DNA of 22,299 nucleotides from Clostridia bacterium (GTDB lineage: Bacteria > Bacillota_A > Clostridia > Oscillospirales > CAG-272): NCBI GenBank assembly GCA_017452945.1, contig JAFTLD010000086.1:1-22299 (forward strand), written 5' to 3'. Positions 1 through 7,488 of the stretch are shown here, in pieces; position 1 is the first letter of the stretch, and the number at the start of each line of letters is the position of its first letter. Made by a program: the position numbers and the translations under genes. Under the pieces are notes generated by a model. The model was not told the origin of the DNA and ran no database searches. It saw only the letters and a program-made list of their open reading frames with translations.

Positions 1-26
1 CCAAAGGCGAAATTCTTGCTTACGCA

Positions 27-162
27 GTGATATTTGGACTTCGTCCAAGTGATATTCGCTTCGCGAGCTTTGGAGGCGAATAGAATATCACTGCAAGACA
101 ACGTCTTGCAATATCACTTTTGCGATAGCAAAAATATCACGATGTCGCAGACAGCATATCAC
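27..162. repeat. Octamer-spaced hairpin array (GTGATATT / AATATCAC)
   Basis: Seen directly: GTGATATT at 27-34 and 49-56, then its reverse complement AATATCAC at 84-91, 110-117 and 133-140, and a degenerate CATATCAC at 155-162. Between the octamers lie short perfect hairpins: TGGAC-ttc-GTCCA (35-47), CGC-ttc-GCG (57-65), TGCAAGAC-aac-GTCTTGCA (92-110), TTTTGC-gata-GCAAAA (118-133) and TGTC-gca-GACA (143-153). The octamer flips orientation between 56 and 84, so the whole array is also one large imperfect palindrome. No coding potential is apparent. It resembles dispersed intergenic hairpin repeats of clostridia, but that identification is from memory; the array may extend left of the window. 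Confidence 0.8.
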
Positions 163-221
163 TAAAAACTATCAGGAAGTGCGCACTTACTCACCATCGA
201 TGTGGTAATACAATGGAAAAG

Positions 222-257
222 AGCCGATATGGAAAATTAAATCCATATCGGCTTTTT
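222..257. terminator. Intrinsic terminator, probably serving the minus-strand GH operon
   Basis: A perfect 12-bp stem (AGCCGATATGGA at 222-233, TCCATATCGGCT at 242-253) with an 8-nt loop is followed on the plus strand by TTTTT and on the minus strand by CTCTTTTC. It lies about 50 nt past the stop codon of the glycoside hydrolase gene at 306, so it most likely ends that minus-strand operon; the structure could also work for plus-strand transcripts. Confidence 0.75.
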
Positions 258-305
258 ACTGTCCTTTAGCACCCAAGGCTAAGGCTCGGGGGATTTTTGT
301 TATGT

Positions 306-3254
306 TTACTTTCTCTTCTTCTTGCTTACGACGATTGCGCATGCTGCCGCAGCGGCTACCAGGGGCAGAGCACCGATCGCGGATTTACAGCCGCCCTCGG
401 AAGTTTGCTCTTCTGTAGTCTGTTGGCTGTCTCCTTCGCTGTCGGGAGCCTGGGTTTCGGCGCTTGAATCTGTACTCGTATCATCCTGTTCGGTGGGAAC
501 AAAGGGCGTGTTGTCCACTTGGTTCTTGTCCTCGCGCATGATCAGTACAGCGCAGTATGCAGGCAGGTCAATGGTCACGCTGTTGCCGCTGCCGCTCTCG
601 ATTATACCGCTGTAAGGGTAGTAAACAGTGTAAGCACCGCTGTACCCGTCTGTGAATTCCAGCGTTGCCTTGCCGCTTGTGTCGGTCGTGTTGGCTACGT
701 AGGAAATGTCACGCTCCGCATCAAAGAATTCACCGTACAGCACAGTTTTGCTGTAAAGGCCTTCCAGATCGCTCAGCTTCATGGTGTGGTTGGCCAGCTT
801 GGAGATGCGGTTGCCTGCAACGTTGGCCTTGAACTGATCGCAATCAGCCAGTTTTTCCATAGCAGCGATCACGCGGTCGTTTTTGTCTGCCTCGGTTGCC
901 TTATAGTCCTCGTAACCGGTCGAAACAAACACGACCGTTCCGCCTGCTTGCTTGAAAAGCGCCAGCTTTTCTGCGGCTTCGGCAGAGATATATTCGCCAA
1001 ATGCCAGCACAAGGGTGCGGTAAGAGCCGTTTCCGATAACGAGTCTGCCGTCTGCGGTTACGGTTGCAGCGCAGATGCTTTGATCGTCAATGACGGTATA
1101 AAGCACCTGTCTTTGCAAAAGATCCAGACAAAGGGCGGTGTAGTTTTCGTTGAGCTTTACTGCGTCCGTGCTGCCACCGTGTGCAGAGGAGTGCACGTCA
1201 TCCGCATTGTGCAGTGCCTGCACGGTTGCAATGGGATAGAAAATCGCAAGGTCGCCCGCTTCTACAGTGCCGTCCAGAATGGTGTTCAGGCGGCCAACGT
1301 ACGTGTTGATCTGATTGATCTGCTCGTAAGTATAGTCCTTTTGGGGGTTGATGACGTTATAAACGGTCGTGCCGAACAGGCGTGTCAGGGTTGCACCGCC
1401 AATCGAAGCTCCCAGCTTATCGTGATTGAAATCGTCTGTCGGAGCAGCGGAGGGGTTGTATTCCACCATCACGTCTGTTTTTCCCGCGTTGCGTGCGGCA
1501 CTTGCCACAAAGCGAACGCCAAGGTGGTTACCGATATTGCACTGCGAGAGCAGCTGGTTGGGATGGATCCAAAGCACGTCCACACCCGGAATGGTCATAC
1601 CGCCGATGATCTGCATGAAGTCACCGCCGTAGGTTTCCACGTGGTCATTCATGTTTTCCTCAAAGAGCAAGTGTCCCGAGGAAGCCACACCGTTTTGCTC
1701 GCACCATGCCGTGATCTGATCGATATAGGAGGTTTTGAACAGATCGGCAACCAAGGAATAATAGTGGATACGCATCCGCTGTGCGGTTTCGTCACGTCCC
1801 TCAAACAACAGAGGAAGCTGCAGCTCATAGCCGTATTTTTCCTTGAATTTGACGTCCAGACCCTCTGTCCAGACGATATAGTTCTCCATGTCGCGGTTGC
1901 CTTGGCTGGGCTCGTCTGTAAAGAAGGCTTCGATCATGGAGAAATCCTCTCCGAAGGAGTCTTTGTAATGCTTGTGAGTCAGCTCAATAAAGCGTGCAAC
2001 CGAGTCGGGGCGCAGCGTGTCCACGTGATACAGGGTGGAAAAATCGGTGCGGTCCTCAACGTGGTCGTCGGTGTAGCGAAGCACGTAAAGGTCAAGCAGG
2101 CATTCACCGTCGATCTCGCTTGTCAGGTCAAATTTCAACGAAGCACCGTCTGTATCCAACGTCCAGGTTTTTCCGCCTGCCTTGACGGTGGCCAGCTTGA
2201 GCGAGATATCAATGCCGTTGCGCAGAGAATAGCTACCCTTGGCCGAATCCAGTACAAGCTGAATGTGCTCAATGCCCGTAGCGCGCCACTCCCCGTTGGT
2301 GTCAAGCACCTGGCCGTATGCCGAGCCGCTGGGCCACTGGTATTCATCGTAGATCCAGAGCGTCATATCGTTCTGCTTGCCGTATAGGTAGGTATCGCGC
2401 AAGAGTGCAAATTCACTCTCGTCCTTGAGATACTGTTGGTTGAAGTTGACGTTGGAAACAATTCCACCGTAGCCTTGGTGCAACAGGGCATCCACTTGTG
2501 CCTTGTAGGTGCTGTTAAAGCCATAGGCTACCCAGTTCATGCGGTGGGCATTGGCGGGAGCATAAAAAGCCTCGCCTCTCCAGAATGCGCTGTAATCAAT
2601 ATCGGGCTTCACGGGCTCGTTTGTAACCTCGCTTTCGAAATGAATAAAGGTTTGGGCATCTTCGTAGTTATCGTACAGTCCGTAGGCCTTGATGTAGTAA
2701 TTGACCCCGGGATCGCAGAAGTTGTCGAACATATCCAGGCGCAGATTGGAAAGTTTTCCGCTGATTTCCCAGCTTTGCGGGAATGCCCCTGCGGACTTGA
2801 CGTCGGCCAGATCCACAATGACCACCTGCCAATCGGAAGTGTCCTGATAATTGAAATTGAAGAAGGGGTACTGATCTGCGGTGGTGGCAGAGCGCAAGCG
2901 CATCTGTCCGCTGCGGCCGGTAAAGTCGGTCTTGATCAGCAGAGCCAAATAATGGTATTTGCCCACGTCAACCGTTTCTGCAGGCAAAGGAAAACTGAAA
3001 TAGGGGTCAAAACAGGTGCCGTTCTGATTGTCGATAAAGAGCACCTGCATTGCCTGTTGCTCACTGCTGTGTGTGAGCGCACAGTAAAAGATGTCGTATG
3101 CTTTGGCAATATTGGCCGGATCATTAAAATCCACGAGATATGCGGGGGCTTTGTAGTCTTCATTTGCAGCAATTGAGGGAATTGCCAAAGCCGCAAAAGC
3201 TGCAAAGATGGTCAAAAGCGCGATCAGAAGGATCAAAAATTGTTTTTTGCTCAT
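306..3254 (-). CDS. Secreted, membrane-anchored glycoside hydrolase, GH106-like
   Basis: A 982-residue exported protein. Residues 1-30 form a signal peptide (KK, long hydrophobic core, PSIAA before the mature N terminus). Sequence signatures that recall GH106 and related alpha-L-rhamnosidase-type enzymes are WIYDEYQWPSG near 298-308, FFTDEPSQG near 442-450, GHLLFEEN near 525-532 and VEYNPS near 595; their acidic residues are candidate catalytic groups. The C terminus has a Ser/Thr/Glu/Asp/Gln-rich linker, then GGCKSAIG, a hydrophobic segment and KKKRK, so the enzyme is probably held at the outer membrane face; no LPXTG is present. The start at 3254 is chosen because AAAGGA lies about 8 nt upstream; the 14-residue in-frame extension to 3296 lacks support. 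ATGA overlap with the methyltransferase stop implies translational coupling. Substrate is unknown; the family call is from remembered motifs. Confidence 0.7.
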   Translation of the reverse strand: MSKKQFLILLIALLTIFAAFAALAIPSIAANEDYKAPAYLVDFNDPANIAKAYDIFYCALTHSSEQQAMQVLFIDNQNGTCFDPYFSFPLPAETVDVGKYHYLALLIKTDFTGRSGQMRLRSATTADQYPFFNFNYQDTSDWQVVIVDLADVKSAGAFPQSWEISGKLSNLRLDMFDNFCDPGVNYYIKAYGLYDNYEDAQTFIHFESEVTNEPVKPDIDYSAFWRGEAFYAPANAHRMNWVAYGFNSTYKAQVDALLHQGYGGIVSNVNFNQQYLKDESEFALLRDTYLYGKQNDMTLWIYDEYQWPSGSAYGQVLDTNGEWRATGIEHIQLVLDSAKGSYSLRNGIDISLKLATVKAGGKTWTLDTDGASLKFDLTSEIDGECLLDLYVLRYTDDHVEDRTDFSTLYHVDTLRPDSVARFIELTHKHYKDSFGEDFSMIEAFFTDEPSQGNRDMENYIVWTEGLDVKFKEKYGYELQLPLLFEGRDETAQRMRIHYYSLVADLFKTSYIDQITAWCEQNGVASSGHLLFEENMNDHVETYGGDFMQIIGGMTIPGVDVLWIHPNQLLSQCNIGNHLGVRFVASAARNAGKTDVMVEYNPSAAPTDDFNHDKLGASIGGATLTRLFGTTVYNVINPQKDYTYEQINQINTYVGRLNTILDGTVEAGDLAIFYPIATVQALHNADDVHSSAHGGSTDAVKLNENYTALCLDLLQRQVLYTVIDDQSICAATVTADGRLVIGNGSYRTLVLAFGEYISAEAAEKLALFKQAGGTVVFVSTGYEDYKATEADKNDRVIAAMEKLADCDQFKANVAGNRISKLANHTMKLSDLEGLYSKTVLYGEFFDAERDISYVANTTDTSGKATLEFTDGYSGAYTVYYPYSGIIESGSGNSVTIDLPAYCAVLIMREDKNQVDNTPFVPTEQDDTSTDSSAETQAPDSEGDSQQTTEEQTSEGGCKSAIGALPLVAAAAACAIVVSKKKRK

Positions 3255-4468
3255 GAGTTTTGTCCTTTCGTGTAGGAATTGATATCTGCCCACCAAGGGG
3301 TTGCATCGCCAAGGAGGAACGCGCGGATCTGCTCGGCCTCGGCTCTGGCCGCCTGCATGGCAGCAGGATCGGGATGCTTTTTGCGCACACCGCGCAAAAG
3401 CACGTTCTTGGGTGTTTCTTCAGGGTCTATAAGCTCCAGAGCGGTCGTGGTATAGCCGTGCGCCTCTAAAATTTTCAGGCGCAGGGCATCGGTTGCTGCG
3501 TCGCAGAGCTTTTGGCGCAGCATGGAGTGCTTGGCAATGAAGTCAAGAGAGGGACAGGAGAGCTCAGGGCTCATGGCGTGGTGGCAGCAGGGGGTGGAAA
3601 GGATCACGTCTGCCTGCCATGCCAGTGCACGCGAGAGCACAAGGTCTGTGGCAATATCACAGGCATGCAGTGAGATGACCAGATGCACGTGGTCGCCCTG
3701 GTCGTATTTTCCCACGTCACCGCACAGAAATTCCAAGCCGTCAAAGCCAAGGTCTTTTGCGGTCGAGGCGCAAAAATCAATCACGTCGGGCTTAAGATCC
3801 ACGCCCGTCATACGCACGTCGCGCCCTTTGATCACGGAGAAATAATGGTATACGGCAAAGGAAAGGTAGCTTTTGCCGCAGCAGAGGTCGCAGATGCGCA
3901 GGGTCCCTTGCGCAGGTAACTTGTCTTCAATATCGCGTACAAGCTCCAAAAAGCGGTTGATTTGACGGAATTTGGCGCGTTTTTTGTCGTGTACGCGCCC
4001 GTTTTTGTCGCTGACCTCCAGCTTGATCAAAAAGGGCTCGTCCCCGTTCAGAATATATTGCTTTTGTCTGTTGTTGAAAAGAGTCCGGACGGTAGGCGCT
4101 GTGGGCGCAGCACCGTTCAGCTTTTTGAGCAGGGCTTCACCGCCAAGCAATACGGTCTTGCCCGATTTGCTCGTGCGGTATTCGCTCTCGCCAAGCGTGG
4201 TCAGAATATTGATCTGCCCCGCGGTGGAAAGCAGAGCGCAAAGCGCTTGGTCGTCACCGATCTCTAAGTTTTGGTGCTTTGCCTTGTTGTCGGTATGCAG
4301 GCTTTCGGCCTGCAGGCAGTTTTTGCCTCCAATACAGCGCACGGTCAGCGTGGTCTTGACCGCGTCGCCCGTGTTGTGGCGTGAAAGCACCGCTTTTTTA
4401 AGCAGGCTTGCGCGGGCAGCTTGGGTAATCAGTTGCGCGGCTGTTTGCAGATGTGCGGAGTGATCCAT
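3251..4468 (-). CDS. SAM-dependent methyltransferase, PF13679-like (METTL25/RRNAD1-type)
   Basis: A 405-residue soluble protein. The Rossmann methyltransferase core is in the C-terminal half: motif I DLCCGKSYL at 194-202, the acidic end of strand 2 in GVDLKPD (D224), SLHACD at 266-271 and STPCCHH at 291-297. The KFRQINRFLE stretch at 167-176, directly before the core, together with the CCGKSY and PCCHH motifs fits the Methyltransf_32 type of domain found in METTL25/RRNAD1 relatives. The N-terminal ~160 residues are not recognised. The start is fixed by GGAGGA 7-8 nt upstream and by the TGATG junction in which the preceding gene's TGA shares one base with this ATG; its own TGA overlaps the next ATG as ATGA. 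The substrate cannot be read from sequence; an RNA or protein target is a guess. Confidence 0.75.
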   Translation of the reverse strand: MDHSAHLQTAAQLITQAARASLLKKAVLSRHNTGDAVKTTLTVRCIGGKNCLQAESLHTDNKAKHQNLEIGDDQALCALLSTAGQINILTTLGESEYRTSKSGKTVLLGGEALLKKLNGAAPTAPTVRTLFNNRQKQYILNGDEPFLIKLEVSDKNGRVHDKKRAKFRQINRFLELVRDIEDKLPAQGTLRICDLCCGKSYLSFAVYHYFSVIKGRDVRMTGVDLKPDVIDFCASTAKDLGFDGLEFLCGDVGKYDQGDHVHLVISLHACDIATDLVLSRALAWQADVILSTPCCHHAMSPELSCPSLDFIAKHSMLRQKLCDAATDALRLKILEAHGYTTTALELIDPEETPKNVLLRGVRKKHPDPAAMQAARAEAEQIRAFLLGDATPWWADINSYTKGQNS

Positions 4469-5223
4469 CAGTCTTCCTCCTCACTTTTGTTCTTTTTGAA
4501 TTCCAATCTGGGTTCTTCACGCTCCATCATAGCGCGGATGTTCTTCCAATGCGAAAACAGCATCAGTGCCACCACACCAACCGAAAGCAACACGGCGGTG
4601 GGATTGGCGTTCATCAAGAAGGCAGATGCAATCAAGGGGTAGAGAAGCGTGGGGAAAATGCGTGCGGCAGTGCGAAAACGCATGCCGATCAGCACGATGG
4701 CAAAGATCAAAAGCAGGATGGCAAACACCAAGGGAGAGAGAACCAGGGTGCAAAGCGCGGCGGTTTCAAAGCCGCGCGTGCCGCGCATTTTGTTCCATAC
4801 GGGCATGATCTCACCGATCACGCAAAAGGAAGCGGCAATGGCAGCACCGTCCGCACCGCGGCAAAAGAATCCGAGCGCCAGACAGAAAATGACCTTTACA
4901 AGCTCAAGGGCAAAGCACGCGATGGCGTGACCCTTGCCGACAAAGCGCCAGACGTCGCCAATCTCGCCCTTTTGCGAGCCCAGCGTGCAAAGATCAAGCT
5001 TTGCGAAGCGGCGGCAATACAGGCGTGGGATCGAAATCGAGCCGATCAGATAGGGCAGGATGGCAAAGCCCAGCAAAAGGCAAACAAGATACAGGGCCTG
5101 TACGGCCGTGTTCATAGGGTGAAAGGTCTCCACTTCCTCCACCAGACGCACCTCAGCAAGTCCCAATTTGATAAAGAGCCGCGGCAAACCTATGATAAAT
5201 TTACTCAATTCGTCCAAATACAT
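4468..5223 (-). CDS. Divergent PlsY-family (glycerol-3-phosphate acyltransferase-like) membrane protein
   Basis: A 251-residue multi-pass protein. PlsY landmarks are visible but altered: YLIGSISI (58-65) for the YLIGSIPF motif, LGSQKGEIGDV (81-91) where GSGNIGATN is usual, GEIMPVWNKMRGTRGFET (137-154) where GHxFPxFxxFKGGKGVAT is usual, and SHWKNIRAMMEREEP (224-238) matching the C-terminal HRENIxRLLxGxE motif. PlsY moves an acyl group from acyl-phosphate to glycerol-3-phosphate at the membrane; whether this copy still does so is doubtful given the lost loop residues. It also has a ~45-residue N-terminal extension and an acidic/basic tail. The start at 5223 follows from the promoter: an upstream in-frame ATG at 5271 lies inside the -10 box. 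First gene of the three-gene minus operon, ending in a TGATG overlap. Confidence 0.65.
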   Translation of the reverse strand: MYLDELSKFIIGLPRLFIKLGLAEVRLVEEVETFHPMNTAVQALYLVCLLLGFAILPYLIGSISIPRLYCRRFAKLDLCTLGSQKGEIGDVWRFVGKGHAIACFALELVKVIFCLALGFFCRGADGAAIAASFCVIGEIMPVWNKMRGTRGFETAALCTLVLSPLVFAILLLIFAIVLIGMRFRTAARIFPTLLYPLIASAFLMNANPTAVLLSVGVVALMLFSHWKNIRAMMEREEPRLEFKKNKSEEED

Positions 5224-5269
5224 ACATAAACTCTCTTTTCCCGGGGAACAAATCCCGATACTTACATAC

Positions 5270-5298
5270 ATTATATCATACTTCCCGCACTCTTGCAA
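5270..5298 (-). promoter_or_regulatory. Sigma-A promoter of the PlsY-like/methyltransferase/GH operon
   Basis: On the minus strand TTGCAA (5298-5293), 17 nt, then TATAAT (5275-5270) with a TGA extension just before the -10 box. Transcription would begin near 5263, 40 nt before the ATG at 5223. It is divergent from the promoter at 5323-5351, with only 24 bp between the two -35 boxes. Confidence 0.8.
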
Positions 5299-5322
5299 TA
5301 GTTTGGACTGTAAAGTTTTTTC

Positions 5323-5351
5323 TTGACAAAGGGGGTAGGGGGTGCTATAAT
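5323..5351 (+). promoter_or_regulatory. Perfect-consensus sigma-A promoter with extended -10
   Basis: TTGACA (5323-5328), a 17-nt G-rich spacer, then TATAAT (5346-5351) preceded by TGC, i.e. a full consensus plus a TGn extension. It drives the tandem trio of membrane proteins; the expected start is near 5358, giving a leader of about 45 nt. No operator-like repeat is obvious, so it reads as a strong constitutive promoter unless a repressor acts. Confidence 0.9.
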
Positions 5352-5401
5352 GAATTCAACTGTACGATGATGTCGAATTTTCGAAAAAAGGAAGTGTGAC
5401 A

Positions 5402-6118
5402 ATGATAGAAGAATCCTGGAACTTTACAGGAATTGAATCTGTGATTCAATGGCTGGAGGAAACCGGCCTTTTGGACGTTATAACCGATTTTTTAACCGAC
5501 TTTTCGGTTGAGGCGCTGTATGCCGTGTTAGCTTTGGTAGTCGGTCTTATTACGAGTGCCGCTGCTTGGGGTGTTGTACTGGTGATCGTGATCGTGACGG
5601 CTATTGTTACAACAGCCGTATTGCTGGTCTTGTATATTCTGCATGCAGTAGGTCTTATGCGTATTGCCAAAAAGCTGGGAGTCAAACACCGCTTTTTAGC
5701 GTGGATTCCGTATGCGAATATTTATCTGCTGGGTAAGTGTGCGGAAAAGAGCGAGGAGCGCAACGGCAGAAAGGTATGGAAATGGGGCATGATCCTGCTG
5801 TTCACCACACTTGGCATGACGGTCGGTCAGCCGATCGTGCAGACGGTGTTGGGCATCCTGCTGTCGTTTTTCCCCATGCTGGCTGCGCTGGTAACACTGA
5901 TTCTGGAATGCTCTTCCTTGATCCTTTGGGCAATGAATACGTATTGCCTGTACCTGATCTTCAAGGAATTTGCGGGCAAAACGGGTGGGATCATTCTGTC
6001 GATCTGCTCGCTTTTGTCGATCTCGTTTGAGGGAGTGTTCCTGTTTGTGGTCGGCTGCCTGAAACTTCGTCCCGCAGCCACCGTGCCGGAATCGGCAACG
6101 GTCATTGAGGCGGTTTAA
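5402..6118 (+). CDS. Multi-pass membrane protein, first of three tandem paralogues
   Basis: A 238-residue protein of unknown function. An amphipathic N terminus (1-35) is followed by two hydrophobic segments (about 37-58 and 59-80), then a conserved polar block: LMRIAKK (85-91), LAWIPYANIYLLGKCAE (99-115), GRKVWKWGMILL (122-133), and several more hydrophobic segments to about 220, ending KLRP plus a short tail. The block R-[ILM]-A-K ... A-W-I-P-x6-G-[KQ]-x2-E ... W-G-x-I-L-L recurs in the next two genes, so the three are paralogues. Clostridia carry many uncharacterised membrane proteins with a similar AWIP motif; that is recollection. The ATG at 5402 has AAGGAAG 7 nt upstream; a GTG at 5396 is in frame but too close to that site. 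First gene after the consensus promoter. Confidence 0.85.
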   Translation: MIEESWNFTGIESVIQWLEETGLLDVITDFLTDFSVEALYAVLALVVGLITSAAAWGVVLVIVIVTAIVTTAVLLVLYILHAVGLMRIAKKLGVKHRFLAWIPYANIYLLGKCAEKSEERNGRKVWKWGMILLFTTLGMTVGQPIVQTVLGILLSFFPMLAALVTLILECSSLILWAMNTYCLYLIFKEFAGKTGGIILSICSLLSISFEGVFLFVVGCLKLRPAATVPESATVIEAV

Positions 6119-6147
6119 GAATTTTATTGATAGGAGATATTTGTGTT

Positions 6148-6807
6148 ATGATTGAAAGCTCTGATTCTGTTTTCAAAGGGTTGATTGAAGAACTCTTCGG
6201 CACGGGGAGCTCGGACATTATCGGCGGTTCGGATGTCATGTCCGGTGCAGCCGTTACGTGGGTATTGCTGATCGCGCTTTTCATTGTCGCGGCAGCGTTG
6301 ACTGTGGCACTTGCCGTGTACGTGATCGAGGCTGTTGCCATCATGCGCATGGCGAAAGGTCTGAGGGTGGAAAGACCTTGGCTTGCCTGGATTCCAATCG
6401 CGCAGGCCTATACGATGGGTCAGATTGCCGAGAGGTGTGATGAGCGGCGCGGGATTGCCATCAAGCCTTGGGGGAAGATCCTGCTGTTTACGCATATCGG
6501 GTATGCGGTTGTTTCCGTGGTCTATTCGGTTGCATCCGGTGTTTTACCGAATCTGCTTTTGATTGGATATTTGTTGTTGCTTTTGCTTTGGGCGGTCAAT
6601 ATGATTGCATCGGCTGCGTACTGGGTGATGAACTATATCTGCATCTGGAAGATGTTCCGTGAGTATTATCCCAAAACGGTCAATATCGTTGTGTTTGTGG
6701 CAAGTATTGTTTTCAGTGCACATCATATCGGCATGCTGGTTGCCGGCTTTTTCCCGCTCAGACCCTCTGTCAGCCAAGAGCTTGAAGAGGAGCTGTATAC
6801 GTACTGA
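6148..6807 (+). CDS. Multi-pass membrane protein, second of three tandem paralogues
   Basis: A 219-residue protein of unknown function. A polar N terminus of about 33 residues precedes hydrophobic segments at roughly 36-63; the shared block follows: IMRMAK (65-70), LAWIPIAQAYTMGQIAE (79-95), CDERRG, KPWGKILL (106-113). The C-terminal half has further hydrophobic segments (about 117-165 and 177-203) with MNYICIWKMFREYYPK between them, matching MNTYCLYLIFKEF in the first paralogue, and ends PLRP plus an acidic tail (ELEEEL). Start at 6148 has TAGGAGA 10 nt upstream; a TTG at 6127 in the same frame lies before that site and is not used. The gap from the previous stop is 29 nt, so co-transcription is likely. 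Confidence 0.85.
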   Translation: MIESSDSVFKGLIEELFGTGSSDIIGGSDVMSGAAVTWVLLIALFIVAAALTVALAVYVIEAVAIMRMAKGLRVERPWLAWIPIAQAYTMGQIAERCDERRGIAIKPWGKILLFTHIGYAVVSVVYSVASGVLPNLLLIGYLLLLLLWAVNMIASAAYWVMNYICIWKMFREYYPKTVNIVVFVASIVFSAHHIGMLVAGFFPLRPSVSQELEEELYTY

Positions 6808-6815
6808 TTTTATGC

Positions 6816-6840
6816 TTTGGTCCGTTTGCTTCGGGCCAAA
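6816..6840 (+). other. Intercistronic hairpin before the third paralogue
   Basis: TTTGGTCCG (6816-6824) pairs with CGGGCCAAA (6832-6840), 9 bp with one G-T wobble and a 7-nt loop, with no T-run after it. It sits between the second stop and the GGAGG of the third gene, where it may stabilise mRNA or tune translation rather than terminate. Confidence 0.5.
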
Positions 6841-6858
6841 CGAAAATGGAGGTTTTTC

Positions 6859-7467
6859 ATGGTTGAATTGATTGTCACCTTAGCCTTATTGGTCGTATTT
6901 GTGCTGATCCTTGTGCCGCTGCTCATTCTCGCAGCGGTGGTGGGTGAATACGTGCTGCAAAGCCTTGCGCTTTGGCGTCTTGCCAAGCAAACGGGCGCAT
7001 GCAAGCCTGCTTATGCATGGATTCCCGTGGTGCAGTATTGGGTAATGGGCAAGTGTACCGAGGCATGTGATGCGGAAAACGGCAAAAAGCCGTGGCCTTG
7101 GGGCAAGATTTTGCTGATCTGTGCCATCGTGCATGCTTCTGCTTTGGTGTTTGCGTTGCCTCTTGGAATACTTTTTCTGTTCTTTGGCATGAGCTTTTTG
7201 CTGGAACTCATCTCTTGGGCTTCGGCGGCACTGACGGTTGCAAGCCTTGTCTGCGTGTATAAGATCTATCACAGATATATGCAAGACCCGTGGGACATTT
7301 TGGCTGTGATTTTACATACTCTGTATCCCGGTTATCTCTCGGCAGGATTGCTGATCGTATCCTTCCTCAAACCCGTGTCCGATCAAAGCGGTGCAGCGCA
7401 GCAGCCAACGGATGAAGCTGCAGCGGTTATACCGGCAGAAGTGATTTCCGACGAGGAGCTTACATAA
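6859..7467 (+). CDS. Multi-pass membrane protein, third of three tandem paralogues
   Basis: A 202-residue protein of unknown function, the shortest at the N terminus: it begins directly with a hydrophobic segment (3-27). The shared block is LALWRLAK (36-43), YAWIPVVQYWVMGKCTE (52-68), CDAENGKK, WPWGKILL (79-86). Hydrophobic segments follow near 87-135 and 147-170, with VCVYKIYHRY aligned to the equivalent block of its paralogues. The tail after FLKP is about 30 residues, rich in Ala, Gln, Asp and Glu, so probably flexible and soluble. GGAGG lies 6 nt before the ATG; the 14-residue in-frame upstream extension passes through the intercistronic hairpin and the ribosome site and is rejected. Transcription would end at the bidirectional hairpin at 7531-7580. 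Confidence 0.85.
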   Translation: MVELIVTLALLVVFVLILVPLLILAAVVGEYVLQSLALWRLAKQTGACKPAYAWIPVVQYWVMGKCTEACDAENGKKPWPWGKILLICAIVHASALVFALPLGILFLFFGMSFLLELISWASAALTVASLVCVYKIYHRYMQDPWDILAVILHTLYPGYLSAGLLIVSFLKPVSDQSGAAQQPTDEAAAVIPAEVISDEELT

Positions 7468-7488
7468 TGCCTGTGCTGACTGTTTCCA

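Noticed and set aside
27..162. CRISPR array
   Set aside because: The recurring unit is an 8-mer that changes orientation, the spacers are self-complementary hairpins of 9-19 nt, and no cas gene is near.
519..2387. 622-codon open frame on the plus strand
   Set aside because: It is antisense to the glycoside hydrolase gene, encodes a Val/His/Cys-rich sequence without recognisable motifs, and has no ribosome site; it arises from the codon use of the real gene.
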